Part shown: positions 41,974-51,161 of the stretch, in pieces | Layout: each line of letters opens with the position of its first letter | How positions within the stretch are numbered: position 1 is the first letter of the stretch | From: QYQD01 sp040754095 | Lineage (GTDB): Bacteria; Desulfobacterota; QYQD01 | Direction: 5' to 3' | Assembly: GCA_040754095.1 (NCBI GenBank) | Contig: JBFMFO010000014.1 | Coordinates: 1 to 64,000 of the forward strand | Length of the DNA stretch: 64,000 nucleotides | Translations under genes and position numbers: made by a program | The notes under the pieces: generated by a model | What the model was told of the DNA's origin: nothing | The model's input: the letters and a program-made list of their open reading frames with translations, nothing else | Database searches by the model: none

Positions 41974-42150
41974 TCAATTCGTAAAAAACCTTTTCACCGC
42001 TGAGCACGTATTGTCCGTTGTTCGTAGTCCGTTGTCCGTCGAATATCCGCCTTTGGCGGGTTGCAACTGACTACTGACCACTGACTATTGACTACTGCAT
42101 GTTATCTCGGCGACCTCTGCGGTAAACTTGACTTTTTACGAGGCCATTTT
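41974..42150. repeat. MITE-like element of the TCGTAAAAA family with nested filler
   Basis: It begins TTCGTAAAAAACC and TTTTCACCGCTGAGCACG and ends with GTTATCTCGGCG and TTTTTACGAGGCC. This is the inverted counterpart of 37763-37947. The interior (about 42010-42105) is a different repetitive stretch of TCCGTTGTCCG and ACTGACTACTGACC units, so repeats appear nested or recombined. Confidence 0.65.
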
Positions 42151-42252
42151 TAGTGTAATACAAAAAGCGGAAAAGTGAAAGAGCTAAGTCGCGACAATGT
42201 AACCCAAATTCACCGTCTAATTTGGCTATCAAGATTAAAAACAGCAGGTTAT

Positions 42253-42391
42253 GGGGTATCCCTGATCACCAGCAAGATATTAGATGCAAGGCGCCGAGGA
42301 GCGACGACTGAGGCGTATGGAGCAATACGCCGCAAGGAGGAGCGATCGAAGGCAACGCCGCAGATGATGTCTTGATGGTGGATCAGGGGTA
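42253..42391. repeat. Repeat with imperfect inverted ends next to the GGDEF gene
   Basis: The ends TATCCCTGATCACCAGCAAG and CTTGATGGTGGATCAGGGGT are imperfectly complementary. The interior has GGCGCCGAGGAGCGACGACT and ACGCCGCAAGGAGGAGCGA, GC-rich blocks of a kind seen as dispersed repeats in proteobacteria. A 66-codon frame crosses it but looks non-coding. It abuts the GGDEF stop codon and could act as its 3' structure. Confidence 0.55.
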
Positions 42392-42392
42392 A

Positions 42393-43298
42393 TCAGAAGA
42401 CCTCGGCCCTATTACGTCCACCCCTCTTGGCCGCATACAGGGCCTTGTCTGCCCCTTCTAGTAGTTCCTTGGCCAGGGATATCCGTTCGTCTGGAGAGCT
42501 GGCTGCGCCTACACTAACCGTAACCCGAAAGGTGTTATCCTGGAATCTGAATTCATGATCTTCTACCGCCTTTCTTAACCGTTCTGCACAGGACCGGCCC
42601 GTAATTTTATCACACCTGAGGAGCAAAACAGCGAATTCTTCGCCGCCGTAACGCGCCGGCACATCGCCGGAACGGGTTAACTGCCTTAACAACCTGCCCA
42701 TCTCGGAAAGGATGGCGTCTCCGGCCTGATGCCCGTATGTGTCATTAAATTGCTTGAAGTGGTCAATATCTATGATAATGCAGGTCAATGCATCACCGTA
42801 ACGTATTGACTTCGCAAATTCCGCAGCCAGTTGTTCCTGAAAATATCGATGATTATAAAGGGTGGTTAACCCGTCGCGGATGGCCATTTCTTCCAGTTGA
42901 CGATTTCTTTCCTGCAGGGCATTGTACAGCTCCTGCAATTTGACCTGGGTGTTTACCCGTGCAATCAGTTCCCCGGCATCAAAGGGTTTGGTCACATAAT
43001 CCACCGCCCCCAAGGCCAATCCCTTGATCTTATCAGCCGGCTCGGCCTTTGATGTCAACATTACTATGGCTATATCCTTAGTGTCCTCGTCATTCTTTAA
43101 CCGGCTGCAGGTTTCATAGCCATCTATCCCAGGCATTATTACATCTAAAAGAATGACCTGGGGCTTTTCCGCCCTGGCTATTTCTATCCCAGAAAGTCCG
43201 TCCGGGGCCGTAAATACCTCGTAGCCGGTTTTTACCAAGATGCTTTTTGCAAACTCCGCCATCAGGCGGCTATCGTCTATAACCAAGACCCTGGCCAT
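42393..43298 (-). CDS. REC-GGDEF response regulator, diguanylate cyclase
   Basis: The 301-residue protein has a receiver domain (phospho-Asp in VILLDVIMPGIDGYE) and a GGDEF domain with active-site GGEEF (RYGGEEFAVLLL). An inhibitory I-site RSGD precedes it by five residues, so it should make c-di-GMP and be feedback-inhibited. Its ATG overlaps the cheB stop (TGATG). This is the last gene of the chemosensory cluster, comparable to WspR in Wsp systems, so the CheA of the cluster is its probable phosphodonor. Confidence 0.93.
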   Translation of the reverse strand: MARVLVIDDSRLMAEFAKSILVKTGYEVFTAPDGLSGIEIARAEKPQVILLDVIMPGIDGYETCSRLKNDEDTKDIAIVMLTSKAEPADKIKGLALGAVDYVTKPFDAGELIARVNTQVKLQELYNALQERNRQLEEMAIRDGLTTLYNHRYFQEQLAAEFAKSIRYGDALTCIIIDIDHFKQFNDTYGHQAGDAILSEMGRLLRQLTRSGDVPARYGGEEFAVLLLRCDKITGRSCAERLRKAVEDHEFRFQDNTFRVTVSVGAASSPDERISLAKELLEGADKALYAAKRGGRNRAEVF

Positions 43299-44350
43299 CA
43301 GATTACTCCTATGGACAAACCGGCCAATATGGACTCCGGTATCCTATGTATCGGCACTATCTCACAGGGGGCATTTAGCTTTATAGCTGCACCCGGCATG
43401 CCAAATATTAAAGAGGTCTCTTTGTCTTGCGCAATAGTATAGGCGCCGTTTTTGCGCATGGCTAAGAGGCCCTTTGCCCCGTCGGTACCCATGCCTGTTA
43501 ATATAACCCCGACGGCTTTATTGCCGACGGTTTCAGACACGGATTGGAAAAATATATCGATGGAAGGCCTGTAAAAGTTGACCGGCGGTCCGTCTAAGAG
43601 GCGGACGTGATAGCCTGATTCGTTGACTTCTATCCTCATATGCCTGTCGCCCGGGGCTATGAGGACATGTCCGGGCTGAATATAATCCATATCCTCGGCC
43701 TCCTTAACGGACATGAGACATAACTCATTCATGCGCCGGGCAAAGAGAGGGGTAAATTTGGGCGGCATGTGCTGAACGACGGCTATACCTGGGGTACTCG
43801 GAGGCAAGACACGTAATACCTCATACACAGCCCGTGTGCCGCCGGTTGAGGCCCCTATGGCCACCATTTGCCTGGAAAAGGGCCGTTGTTCGTATCGGAG
43901 GGGGGTCTCTTTTTTTTGTACCTGGTCTGGACTGGCAGTTTTTCTTATCCGGCTCAGGGCGGCTGTCTTTATCTTCTGCACAACCTCTCTGGCAAAATTC
44001 TCTTTATCCCGGGTCCCGCCGTTAACCGGTTTTAAAACAAAGTCCACTGCTCCGGCCTCTAAGGCCTCAATAGTCAGGAGTCCGTTTTCTTCAGTGTAAG
44101 AACTTACCATTACCACCGGTAAGGGATTAGTTTGCATAAGTTTCCGAAGAAAATCGATACCGCTTACCCCCGGCATTTCTACATCGAGAGTAAGGACATC
44201 AGGCCTCAGGCTAGCGACTTTATCGCCGGCCTCCTGGGCATCAGCGGCAGTCCCGATCACAAAAAGCGTTTGATCCTGCGCGAGCAGGTCGCAAAGAAAG
44301 CGCCTAAAGAGAGCTGAATCATCAACTATCAGGACCTTTATTTTCTTCAT
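43298..44350 (-). CDS. cheB: Chemotaxis methylesterase/deamidase CheB
   Basis: The 350-residue protein has a receiver domain (DVLTLDVEMPGVSGIDFL) and a methylesterase domain with the catalytic triad segments AIGASTGGTRAV (Ser), VQHMPPKFT (His) and GMGTDGAKG (Asp). CheB removes methyl groups from receptors when phosphorylated by CheA. It lies between cheD and the REC-GGDEF gene. Confidence 0.97.
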   Translation of the reverse strand: MKKIKVLIVDDSALFRRFLCDLLAQDQTLFVIGTAADAQEAGDKVASLRPDVLTLDVEMPGVSGIDFLRKLMQTNPLPVVMVSSYTEENGLLTIEALEAGAVDFVLKPVNGGTRDKENFAREVVQKIKTAALSRIRKTASPDQVQKKETPLRYEQRPFSRQMVAIGASTGGTRAVYEVLRVLPPSTPGIAVVQHMPPKFTPLFARRMNELCLMSVKEAEDMDYIQPGHVLIAPGDRHMRIEVNESGYHVRLLDGPPVNFYRPSIDIFFQSVSETVGNKAVGVILTGMGTDGAKGLLAMRKNGAYTIAQDKETSLIFGMPGAAIKLNAPCEIVPIHRIPESILAGLSIGVI

Positions 44351-44377
44351 AATGTTCTGCCTGCTGCCTTCCTTGAT

Positions 44378-44968
44378 CTACTCGAAGAGTGTCAACCCGG
44401 ATTCATCAAGCCGTTTTCTCAAAACCCGGGACTTATATTGTTCTTCTGCCTTTTGCACCGGAGTAATGGCCTCCCCGGAGGCTATCCGCCTGACAAGAGC
44501 TTTATTCGTATGAGTAAAAAAAAAGATTTTTCGACCGTTATCGCCGCCTACATCCTCAGCTAATAGTGGAATACCTTCCAGCTCTAAAAATTTCTTTGCA
44601 AAGTCAATATTGGCCTGCGGGACATTTCCATCTGATTTCCTGAACTTTATGACATTGCCCCCGCCAAAGATTTTTGCCCTGAATTTTTTTCTGTTTCCAC
44701 CCATTTTTATCAGTTCGCCGATCAGTAACTCCATGGCGAACATTCCATAACGGCCGGCCTCGGTCAGGAGCAGATTTTGAGGGCTGACTACACCAGGGAG
44801 CATAAAGTGATTCATGCCTCCAATCTTATGTTCTTCGTCAAAGATGCATGTGGCTACGCAGGAGCCGACCATCGTAGATATTACTTCTCCATTAGCCGTG
44901 GCATAATATTCTCCGGGCATCAAAATTATGACCGTCTTATTTATTTTCGGATGATAAGAACGATACAT
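44378..44968 (-). CDS. cheD: Chemoreceptor glutamine deamidase CheD
   Basis: CheD deamidates receptor glutamines and can interact with CheC. The 196-residue protein has the catalytic Cys in MVGSCVATCIFD and the His in GGMNHFMLPG. It starts 2 bp after cheR and precedes cheB. No cheC is visible in this window. Confidence 0.95.
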   Translation of the reverse strand: MYRSYHPKINKTVIILMPGEYYATANGEVISTMVGSCVATCIFDEEHKIGGMNHFMLPGVVSPQNLLLTEAGRYGMFAMELLIGELIKMGGNRKKFRAKIFGGGNVIKFRKSDGNVPQANIDFAKKFLELEGIPLLAEDVGGDNGRKIFFFTHTNKALVRRIASGEAITPVQKAEEQYKSRVLRKRLDESGLTLFE

Positions 44969-44970
44969 TG

Positions 44971-45837
44971 TTATGCTTCAGGAATTTTCTGATATATAGT
45001 CCTTCCGATAGGATAAAATTTATCATTTAATCCAATCACAGACTCGGAATGTCCCAGAAAGAGAAAACCATCGTCCCTCAGCACCCTGTAAAATGTATTT
45101 AAGATATCTTTTTTCGCCTCTTTTCCCATGTAGATCAGCACATTGCGGCAAAAAACGATGTCAAAGGGAAACGGAGATGGGCTTCCATCCATGAGGTTGT
45201 ATTCCTCAAAAGAAATCATATTCTTGAGTATCGGCTTAACCTGAAGGCAGCAGAGACCGTCTGAGGTGATCTCTGTGAAAAAACTCCTCAAATACTGGGC
45301 AGGAATGTTTTTTTTTATACTATGCGGGTAAATACCTGTGCGCGCTACTTCCAAAATCTCCCGGCTTATATCTGTAGCTATAATTTTTATTTTCCAGGAC
45401 GGGTACTGCCCCCAGAAAGTGTTCGTAGTAATGGCTACGGTATATACCTCTTCACCGGTAGAGCAGCCGGCACACCAAATAGCTAATCTCCTGACACCGT
45501 TTCTTTCTCCTTCTTGCAGAAGGTGAGGGAAAACTACGTCATTTAGGAATTCGAAGTGATGCTTTTCTCTGTAGAACTGTGTGGTGTGAGTGGTTAAACA
45601 GTCAATGGCCCTGGATAGTTCGCTCTCAGCATCCGGGGCATACCGCAGATATTGAGTATAGGCATCGAACGATTTCAGTCTTAAGGATTTAAGACGGCTG
45701 TTTAATCTGGCTGTAAATAACATTTTCTTATGTTCAGACAAAAAGATACCTGTTTTTTCTTCTATCAGTTTTTGGAGGGACCTGAAGCCGACGTCGTTTT
45801 CTTCAGAAAGATCGCGGCCGTTCTTAACCGGTTGCAT
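44971..45837 (-). CDS. cheR: Chemotaxis methyltransferase CheR
   Basis: The 288-residue SAM-dependent methyltransferase methylates receptor glutamates. It has the N-terminal CheR domain (about 15-80), the SAM motif LAIWCAGCSTGEEVYTVAI, and the VFCRNVLIYM segment. Its start overlaps the cheW end by 14 bp. Confidence 0.97.
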   Translation of the reverse strand: MQPVKNGRDLSEENDVGFRSLQKLIEEKTGIFLSEHKKMLFTARLNSRLKSLRLKSFDAYTQYLRYAPDAESELSRAIDCLTTHTTQFYREKHHFEFLNDVVFPHLLQEGERNGVRRLAIWCAGCSTGEEVYTVAITTNTFWGQYPSWKIKIIATDISREILEVARTGIYPHSIKKNIPAQYLRSFFTEITSDGLCCLQVKPILKNMISFEEYNLMDGSPSPFPFDIVFCRNVLIYMGKEAKKDILNTFYRVLRDDGFLFLGHSESVIGLNDKFYPIGRTIYQKIPEA

Positions 45838-46273
45838 CTAGTTCTTCCAATTCCTTTTCACCTAGAATTCGCTCTAGATCTAGTAAGATGATTAAACGGT
45901 CATCCTGTTGAGCCACGGCCCTTATATATTCCGTCCGTATGGAAGGAGAAAGCTTAGGGGTGGGCAAGATTTCTTCCGGGCTGAGCGAGATGACGTCTGA
46001 GGTAGTGTCTACAATAATGCCCATGACACGCCCTGCGATTTCCACGACAAATATAACTGAAAATTTGTTGTATTCCTTTGGTGGCAGATTAAACTTGAGC
46101 CTCAGGTCAAAGACGGGGAATATAACGCCGCGCAGGTTAACCATCCCCTTTACAATATTTCTAATCCCGGGTATCCGGGTAAAACGGCGATAGCCGATGA
46201 TCTCTCTTATCTTATGAATTTCTATCCCGTATTCTTCGTCATCAAGATAAAAGGTTACATACTGTTCTTCCAT
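45824..46273 (-). CDS. cheW: Chemotaxis coupling protein CheW
   Basis: The 149-residue single CheW domain couples receptors to CheA. It begins with QYVTFYLDDEEYGIEIHKI and has the typical GMVNLRGVIFPVFDLR segment. It lies between mcp (14 bp gap) and cheR (14 bp overlap). Confidence 0.96.
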   Translation of the reverse strand: MEEQYVTFYLDDEEYGIEIHKIREIIGYRRFTRIPGIRNIVKGMVNLRGVIFPVFDLRLKFNLPPKEYNKFSVIFVVEIAGRVMGIIVDTTSDVISLSPEEILPTPKLSPSIRTEYIRAVAQQDDRLIILLDLERILGEKELEELDATG

Positions 46274-46287
46274 GTGGCCTTTGCTCC

Positions 46288-48597
46288 TTAGAATACTTCA
46301 AAACCTTCCTCCATGTTGAGATCTGCTTCTTCCGGGGATATCTCTTTAAGCACGGCCTTTTGCAATATATCCTGACGTAGAGGCCTTTTTACCGGGGGCA
46401 TAGTCCCCCTTTTTTCTCTTCCGGTGAGGGTTGCCGGAGTCAGTATCTCTTCCGCTGCGGAATCTTCATCTGCCCCGGCCACGGCAAATCCACTGGTTAA
46501 CTTTTTCAGAAGTGCAGCCTTAGCCGCCAGCGTTTGACTGGCGCCGGCTAATTGTTCAACCAGAGCAGCATTTTGCTGTACAACATCCCCCATATCGGTA
46601 ACGGCCTGATTCACCTGCTCAATACTGCGTGATTGTTCCTGAGTAGCTGCCGAAACCTCAGAAACGGCCTCGGATACAGCAGTGATGCGCCCGGTTATCT
46701 TCTCCAGACTGCTGCCGGTTTGACCGACTAGCTTATGGCTTTCTTCAATCTTAGCCAGACTGTCATGGATGAGATTCTGTATATCTTTAGCCGCCTCCCC
46801 GCTTCTCTTGGAGAGGTTGCGTATTTCCGTGGCTACCACTGCAAAACCGCGGCCGTGTTCACCGGCCCTAGCGGCTTCTACTGCGGCATTAAGGGCCAGG
46901 AGGTTGGTCTGAAAGGTGATCTCGTTAACCAGGTCCATAATTTCTACAATTTTTTTGCTGGCGGTCCACACCTCGCTCATGGCATGGACCGTTTCTTTCA
47001 CCACTGATGTCCCCTCCTGAGCCAGGGTCACGGCCTCCTGAGCCAACTGGTTAACCTTCATGGTATTGGCAGCATTCTGGCTGACATTGGCGGTCATTTG
47101 TTCGAGGGTGGCACCAGCCTCTTCTATAGTGGCAGCCTGCTCTTGAGTCCGCTGCGACAGGTCCTGATTGCCCGCTGAGATCTGATTTGTCCCCTGGGCT
47201 ACAGTATCCGCGGTCCTTTTTGTCTGCCTTATGAGCAACCCAATCTTCTCAAACATCTCGTTGACCTTGTCTGCCAGCCTGTCCATGAGGCCCTTTTTAC
47301 CTGTAGATTCTATTCTGGCCGTGAGATCCCCTCCGGCGGCTTTATCCAGGACATTAAGCAGGTTGTCCACCCGTCCCTCCAGATACCGCCTTTGCTCCTC
47401 TTCTTTAGCGGCCGTTTCTTTGAGAATCTTTTCTGCCTCGATCCTGGCGGTAATGTCATGAAAAATCTTGAAACCTCCCAGGACCTTGCCGCTGGAGTCT
47501 TTAAGGGCGGCAACGCTGGCCTCTATGGGGATTATCTTCCCATGACGGTTCGTTATTTCGCACCGCACCCTCTCCGCTTCTGCAACCTGGCCGGTGGCCA
47601 TACACTTTTTTAATCCACAGTCAGTGCAGAGATTGCTTTTGAAAACGTCCCAACACTTCATTTTGTCTATTACTTCTTCTTTCTGGTATCCGGTTAGGGC
47701 CGCAGCAGCATCGTTCATGTAGGTTATGGTTAAATCCGGATCGACAACGAAGAATGGATCGCTGATCCCGAGCTTCAGGCTGTTTGCGTATTCTATCTTG
47801 TCACGCAGGTGTCGCAGCATGATATTAAAGTTTTTATTCAACATTTCTATGGAGTCTTCGCCCCTCACCTCGATATTTACATCTACGTCTCCTTCCGCTA
47901 TCTGTTTTGCCTTATCGGCCAGGTAGTGGATGCGCCGCGTGATGAGGCGGGTCAGCAGGTAGTTAAGAATTAAGACCAAAGATATGACTCCCAGTGCTCC
48001 GGCCATGATGTACCGGTTTCTAAGAGAGGCAATAGAGGCATAATCAGCGGCTACAGATTGACGCACCACCAGAGAGCCCAGCACCCTTTTGGCAGGGGCA
48101 TGGCAGTTGTAACAGGCCGGTTCATTAAGAATGGGATGAAAAATAAGGTTATATGGTTCGCCATTTATAGTCTGTAGGAATGGCCGTCTGGGATCAGCGC
48201 CGGTAGAAAGTATATTGCTCAGGGTCTTTGTGAGTTCGGTATCCGCTAATAAGTTTCCGAGTTTGGTTCTGACTGTTTCTTCGTGACTGGCATAGACTAC
48301 AGTCTGATCGGCATCCGTTATATAAACCTCTACCCCCTTCATAGCCGTTTTGATGTCTCTTAGTTGTTCCCTGACCGCATCCATATTACCGATGGCCATG
48401 GGGTGTTTTATCCCGGCGTGCGTCATGTCCGCCAGTTCCAGCTCAAACCGCGTCACTTTATCCAGGACGTCCTCTCTATGGCTATTAACGCCAATGTATA
48501 TAAGAACGCCCGTAAAGAGCGCCGAGGTCAAGATGAGCATAATCAGGATCTTGAAGCGTAAATTTTTGTTGATGTAGGATCGAAGGAAATTAAGCAT
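46288..48597 (-). CDS. Methyl-accepting chemotaxis protein with periplasmic heme c motif and PAS domain
   Basis: The 769-residue receptor (ATG at 48597 after a GGGGGG-containing leader) has TM1 (about 15-37), a periplasmic domain with CYNCH (162-166), TM2 (about 200-220), HAMP, a PAS domain with a Cys cluster (CWDVF..LCTDCGLKKC), and a long signalling domain with the MCP hairpin tip NEITFQTNLLALNAAVEAARAG-type sequence. The CxxCH suggests covalent heme c, as in Desulfovibrio DcrA-like redox/oxygen receptors. The C-terminus GFEVF fits a CheR/CheB-tethering pentapeptide. It is the only receptor in the cluster. Confidence 0.93.
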   Translation of the reverse strand: MLNFLRSYINKNLRFKILIMLILTSALFTGVLIYIGVNSHREDVLDKVTRFELELADMTHAGIKHPMAIGNMDAVREQLRDIKTAMKGVEVYITDADQTVVYASHEETVRTKLGNLLADTELTKTLSNILSTGADPRRPFLQTINGEPYNLIFHPILNEPACYNCHAPAKRVLGSLVVRQSVAADYASIASLRNRYIMAGALGVISLVLILNYLLTRLITRRIHYLADKAKQIAEGDVDVNIEVRGEDSIEMLNKNFNIMLRHLRDKIEYANSLKLGISDPFFVVDPDLTITYMNDAAAALTGYQKEEVIDKMKCWDVFKSNLCTDCGLKKCMATGQVAEAERVRCEITNRHGKIIPIEASVAALKDSSGKVLGGFKIFHDITARIEAEKILKETAAKEEEQRRYLEGRVDNLLNVLDKAAGGDLTARIESTGKKGLMDRLADKVNEMFEKIGLLIRQTKRTADTVAQGTNQISAGNQDLSQRTQEQAATIEEAGATLEQMTANVSQNAANTMKVNQLAQEAVTLAQEGTSVVKETVHAMSEVWTASKKIVEIMDLVNEITFQTNLLALNAAVEAARAGEHGRGFAVVATEIRNLSKRSGEAAKDIQNLIHDSLAKIEESHKLVGQTGSSLEKITGRITAVSEAVSEVSAATQEQSRSIEQVNQAVTDMGDVVQQNAALVEQLAGASQTLAAKAALLKKLTSGFAVAGADEDSAAEEILTPATLTGREKRGTMPPVKRPLRQDILQKAVLKEISPEEADLNMEEGFEVF

Positions 48598-48619
48598 GGG
48601 AATACCCCCCTTTTTTGTT

Positions 48620-50761
48620 TCAATGGACCAGTTCATGGCCCCGGGTTCGGCCAAAAAATAGATGCTCCAGACCATACACGTCCAGGACGAGAGCTATGCT
48701 GCCATCGGGCATAATAGCGCCCCCGGCGATCCCGGAGATTCTACAGAAATTTTTCTCCAGGTTTTTAATTACGACCTGCTGATGATCGAGTATCTTGTCC
48801 ACAACCAGGCCCAGGATCCTTTTTTCACTGCTTACAAAAACGACTAATGGTTCTGTCTCTGTTTGCCGGCGTTCTATACCCAGGATTCTATCCAAGTAGA
48901 CGAGCGGCACGTATGAGTCTCCCAAACGTATTACCTCACCTTTGCCTTCTATGGTCTTCAGACTGCCTTTTTTAAGCTTGGCTGTGCTTAGAACGGTTAG
49001 TAAGGGTATGACAAAGATATCGGCCCCCACACTAACATACATACCATCAATAACGGCCAGGGTTAAAGGAAGCTTTATGACAAAGCTAGTTCCTCTCCCC
49101 TTTTCGGAAAAGATGCCGATCGTCCCTCCCAATTGCTGAATGTTATTCTGTACTACGTCCATTCCTACCCCGCGGCCGGACATAGAACTGACCTCTTTAG
49201 CAGTGGAAAATCCAGGAATAAATAGAAACCTGTAAAGGTCTTCAGGCAAGGGCTGGTCGTTTTCTTTGAGCAGGCCCCGCTCTATCGCCTTTTGCCGCAC
49301 TGCCTCTGCATCGATACCGTGGCCATCGTCGCTGATTTCGATGTATATCTTTCCTTCCTGTTGGTAGGCATTAAGGCCGATGCTTCCCTCCGGGGATTTG
49401 CCTGACTGTTTTCTTTCGTCAGGGGTTTCGATTCCGTGGTCAATACAATTGCGTATAATGTGCTTTAAGGGATCGTTTATCTGTTCGATAACATCTTTGT
49501 CCAGTTCCGTCTCTCCCCCTCCGAGGACAATTCTAATCTGCTTATGTTGCTCCCGGGCCAGGTCCCGGGCCATTCTTTGAAACCTTTGAAATGTGCCTTC
49601 AATAGGAAACATGCGGAGGCGCATAACCTGTTCCTGTACCTCCCGGCCAATCCTGTTCAGGATATCCAGCTCACTGCCCAATTTTCTGGTGATGCCCGGC
49701 GGCAAATCCCCCAGAATGGCGGAAATTCGTGCCAGTTGTATGGTCATTTCTTCTACCATGTTTGCGAGATGATCGAGCTTATCTGTATCTACGCGTACCG
49801 TGGACTTACGAAGGATAGCCCGGCTTTTTTCCTGGAGGTCAACGATCTTGTTTAGTTCATCCGGAGAGATTTTGCCCTTTTCTAATAAAGCTTCTCCAAC
49901 CTTTTTCTGCTGGGTGAGGACTTCTTGAATTTCCTGCTCGCTGACCAATTGTTGATCAATTAATATCTCTCCCAGCGGCTTGTTAGCCATTCTGGTGTCC
50001 ACCCCGTCCCGAAAATGTGATGATACGTCTCTTATGGAAATCTGGTTTAATTCATCTTCCCGGACAAAAACGAATACCTTTTCTATAGTGGGCAGAGGTC
50101 GGTCGGTTTTGATCAGGAGCCGCCAGGCAAGGTAAAGCTGGTAGGGGTCCATTTCCAAAAATGGCGGCAGAGAAGACAGGTCTGTCTCTACGGATATTAT
50201 CTCAGCCAAATCTCCCAGTTCATACAGCAGCATCAGCGGATCCTGTCCGGTCTGGAAGATATCCTTACGAAAGCGCATATCAATTTCATAATAAGATTCC
50301 CTGGAAGGTTCCTTCTGGCCGCCGGACATGCTGGTAGTTATCGGCGCAGTTACCCGGCCTTCTTCTTGTTCTGCGGCGAGGCCCAGAAACCGCTTTACTT
50401 TTTCGGCCATGGCCGGAAAGGCCTCCAGTCCTCCGTCCGGCTTTCCCTGGGCTGCATTTTCCACCGCCGATTTTATAAGATCGTGGTTTTCCAGGAGGAA
50501 GGAAACCAGGTTTTGAGTTATAGGCAGTTGTTTACTGCGTATCCTTTCCAGGAGGTTTTCCAGGAGATGGGCATGTTCAGAGAGCTGAGTAAAGCCGACC
50601 ATGGCCGAGCTGCTCTTCATGGTGTGCATCGCCCGGAAGACCTCGTTAATAACGGACTGATTTTGTGGATCAGATTCCAGGGTCATAAGGCTATGTTCCA
50701 TGGTTTGCAACAATTCTTCAGCCTCTGAAAAGTAGATCTGTAAAAGCTCGTCCTGTTCCAT
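48620..50761 (-). CDS. cheA: Chemotaxis histidine kinase CheA with MshEN-like tandem motif
   Basis: The 713-residue kinase has an N-terminal Hpt domain (His46 in FRAMHTMKSS), a middle domain (about 155-245, DMRFRKDIFQTGQDPLM), an inserted segment at 262-310, then dimerisation, HATPase (HIIRNCIDHGIE, DDGHGID, GRGVGMDVV) and a CheW-like C-terminal domain. The 262-310 segment holds two consecutive 24-residue units of the pattern LGxxLLxxxxIxxxxLxxxLxxQ, like the c-di-GMP-binding MshEN domain, but with one residue between units and without the leading Arg. It is in operon with cheY and mcp. Confidence 0.95.
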   Translation of the reverse strand: MEQDELLQIYFSEAEELLQTMEHSLMTLESDPQNQSVINEVFRAMHTMKSSSAMVGFTQLSEHAHLLENLLERIRSKQLPITQNLVSFLLENHDLIKSAVENAAQGKPDGGLEAFPAMAEKVKRFLGLAAEQEEGRVTAPITTSMSGGQKEPSRESYYEIDMRFRKDIFQTGQDPLMLLYELGDLAEIISVETDLSSLPPFLEMDPYQLYLAWRLLIKTDRPLPTIEKVFVFVREDELNQISIRDVSSHFRDGVDTRMANKPLGEILIDQQLVSEQEIQEVLTQQKKVGEALLEKGKISPDELNKIVDLQEKSRAILRKSTVRVDTDKLDHLANMVEEMTIQLARISAILGDLPPGITRKLGSELDILNRIGREVQEQVMRLRMFPIEGTFQRFQRMARDLAREQHKQIRIVLGGGETELDKDVIEQINDPLKHIIRNCIDHGIETPDERKQSGKSPEGSIGLNAYQQEGKIYIEISDDGHGIDAEAVRQKAIERGLLKENDQPLPEDLYRFLFIPGFSTAKEVSSMSGRGVGMDVVQNNIQQLGGTIGIFSEKGRGTSFVIKLPLTLAVIDGMYVSVGADIFVIPLLTVLSTAKLKKGSLKTIEGKGEVIRLGDSYVPLVYLDRILGIERRQTETEPLVVFVSSEKRILGLVVDKILDHQQVVIKNLEKNFCRISGIAGGAIMPDGSIALVLDVYGLEHLFFGRTRGHELVH

Positions 50762-50770
50762 AGTCTATTC

Positions 50771-51148
50771 TCAACGAACAAACTTTCTGACGACCCAGAG
50801 GAGTTGTTCCGGCCGAAAAGGTTTCAAGAGCCAGCCCGCGGCTCCGGCAGACTTTCCTCTCAGTTTCTGCGCCTCTTGTGATTCGGTGGTCAGAACAAGA
50901 ATCGGGATAAACTTCCAGTTTGTTTTTTTGACTTCTTTTATAAAGGTTATGCCGTCCATTTCGGGCATATTTACGTCTGAGATAATCAACGCCGGCGGCT
51001 TATTTTGGGACTCCATCTCTTGCAGCCTGACGAGCCCATCCTTGCCGTGCATAGCCTCAGATACTCTGTAACCGGCGTTGGTTAGGCAAAAAGAGATGCT
51101 GGCGCGTAGAGTGGGTGAATCATCAACCACCAGAACATGTTTTTCCAT
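50771..51148 (-). CDS. cheY: CheY-type response regulator
   Basis: The 125-residue single receiver domain has the acidic pocket (VLVVDDSPTLR), phospho-Asp in LIISDVNMPEMDG, Thr in VLTTESQ and Lys in LLKPFRPEQL. It is adjacent to cheA (9 bp) and likely its output or phosphate sink. Flagellar versus non-flagellar output cannot be told from sequence. Confidence 0.94.
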   Translation of the reverse strand: MEKHVLVVDDSPTLRASISFCLTNAGYRVSEAMHGKDGLVRLQEMESQNKPPALIISDVNMPEMDGITFIKEVKKTNWKFIPILVLTTESQEAQKLRGKSAGAAGWLLKPFRPEQLLWVVRKFVR

Positions 51149-51161
51149 ATAGATTCTTCAC

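Noticed and set aside
42175..42375. 66-codon plus-strand frame
   Set aside because: It runs through the dispersed GC-rich repeat at 42253-42391 and has no convincing Shine-Dalgarno sequence or domain.
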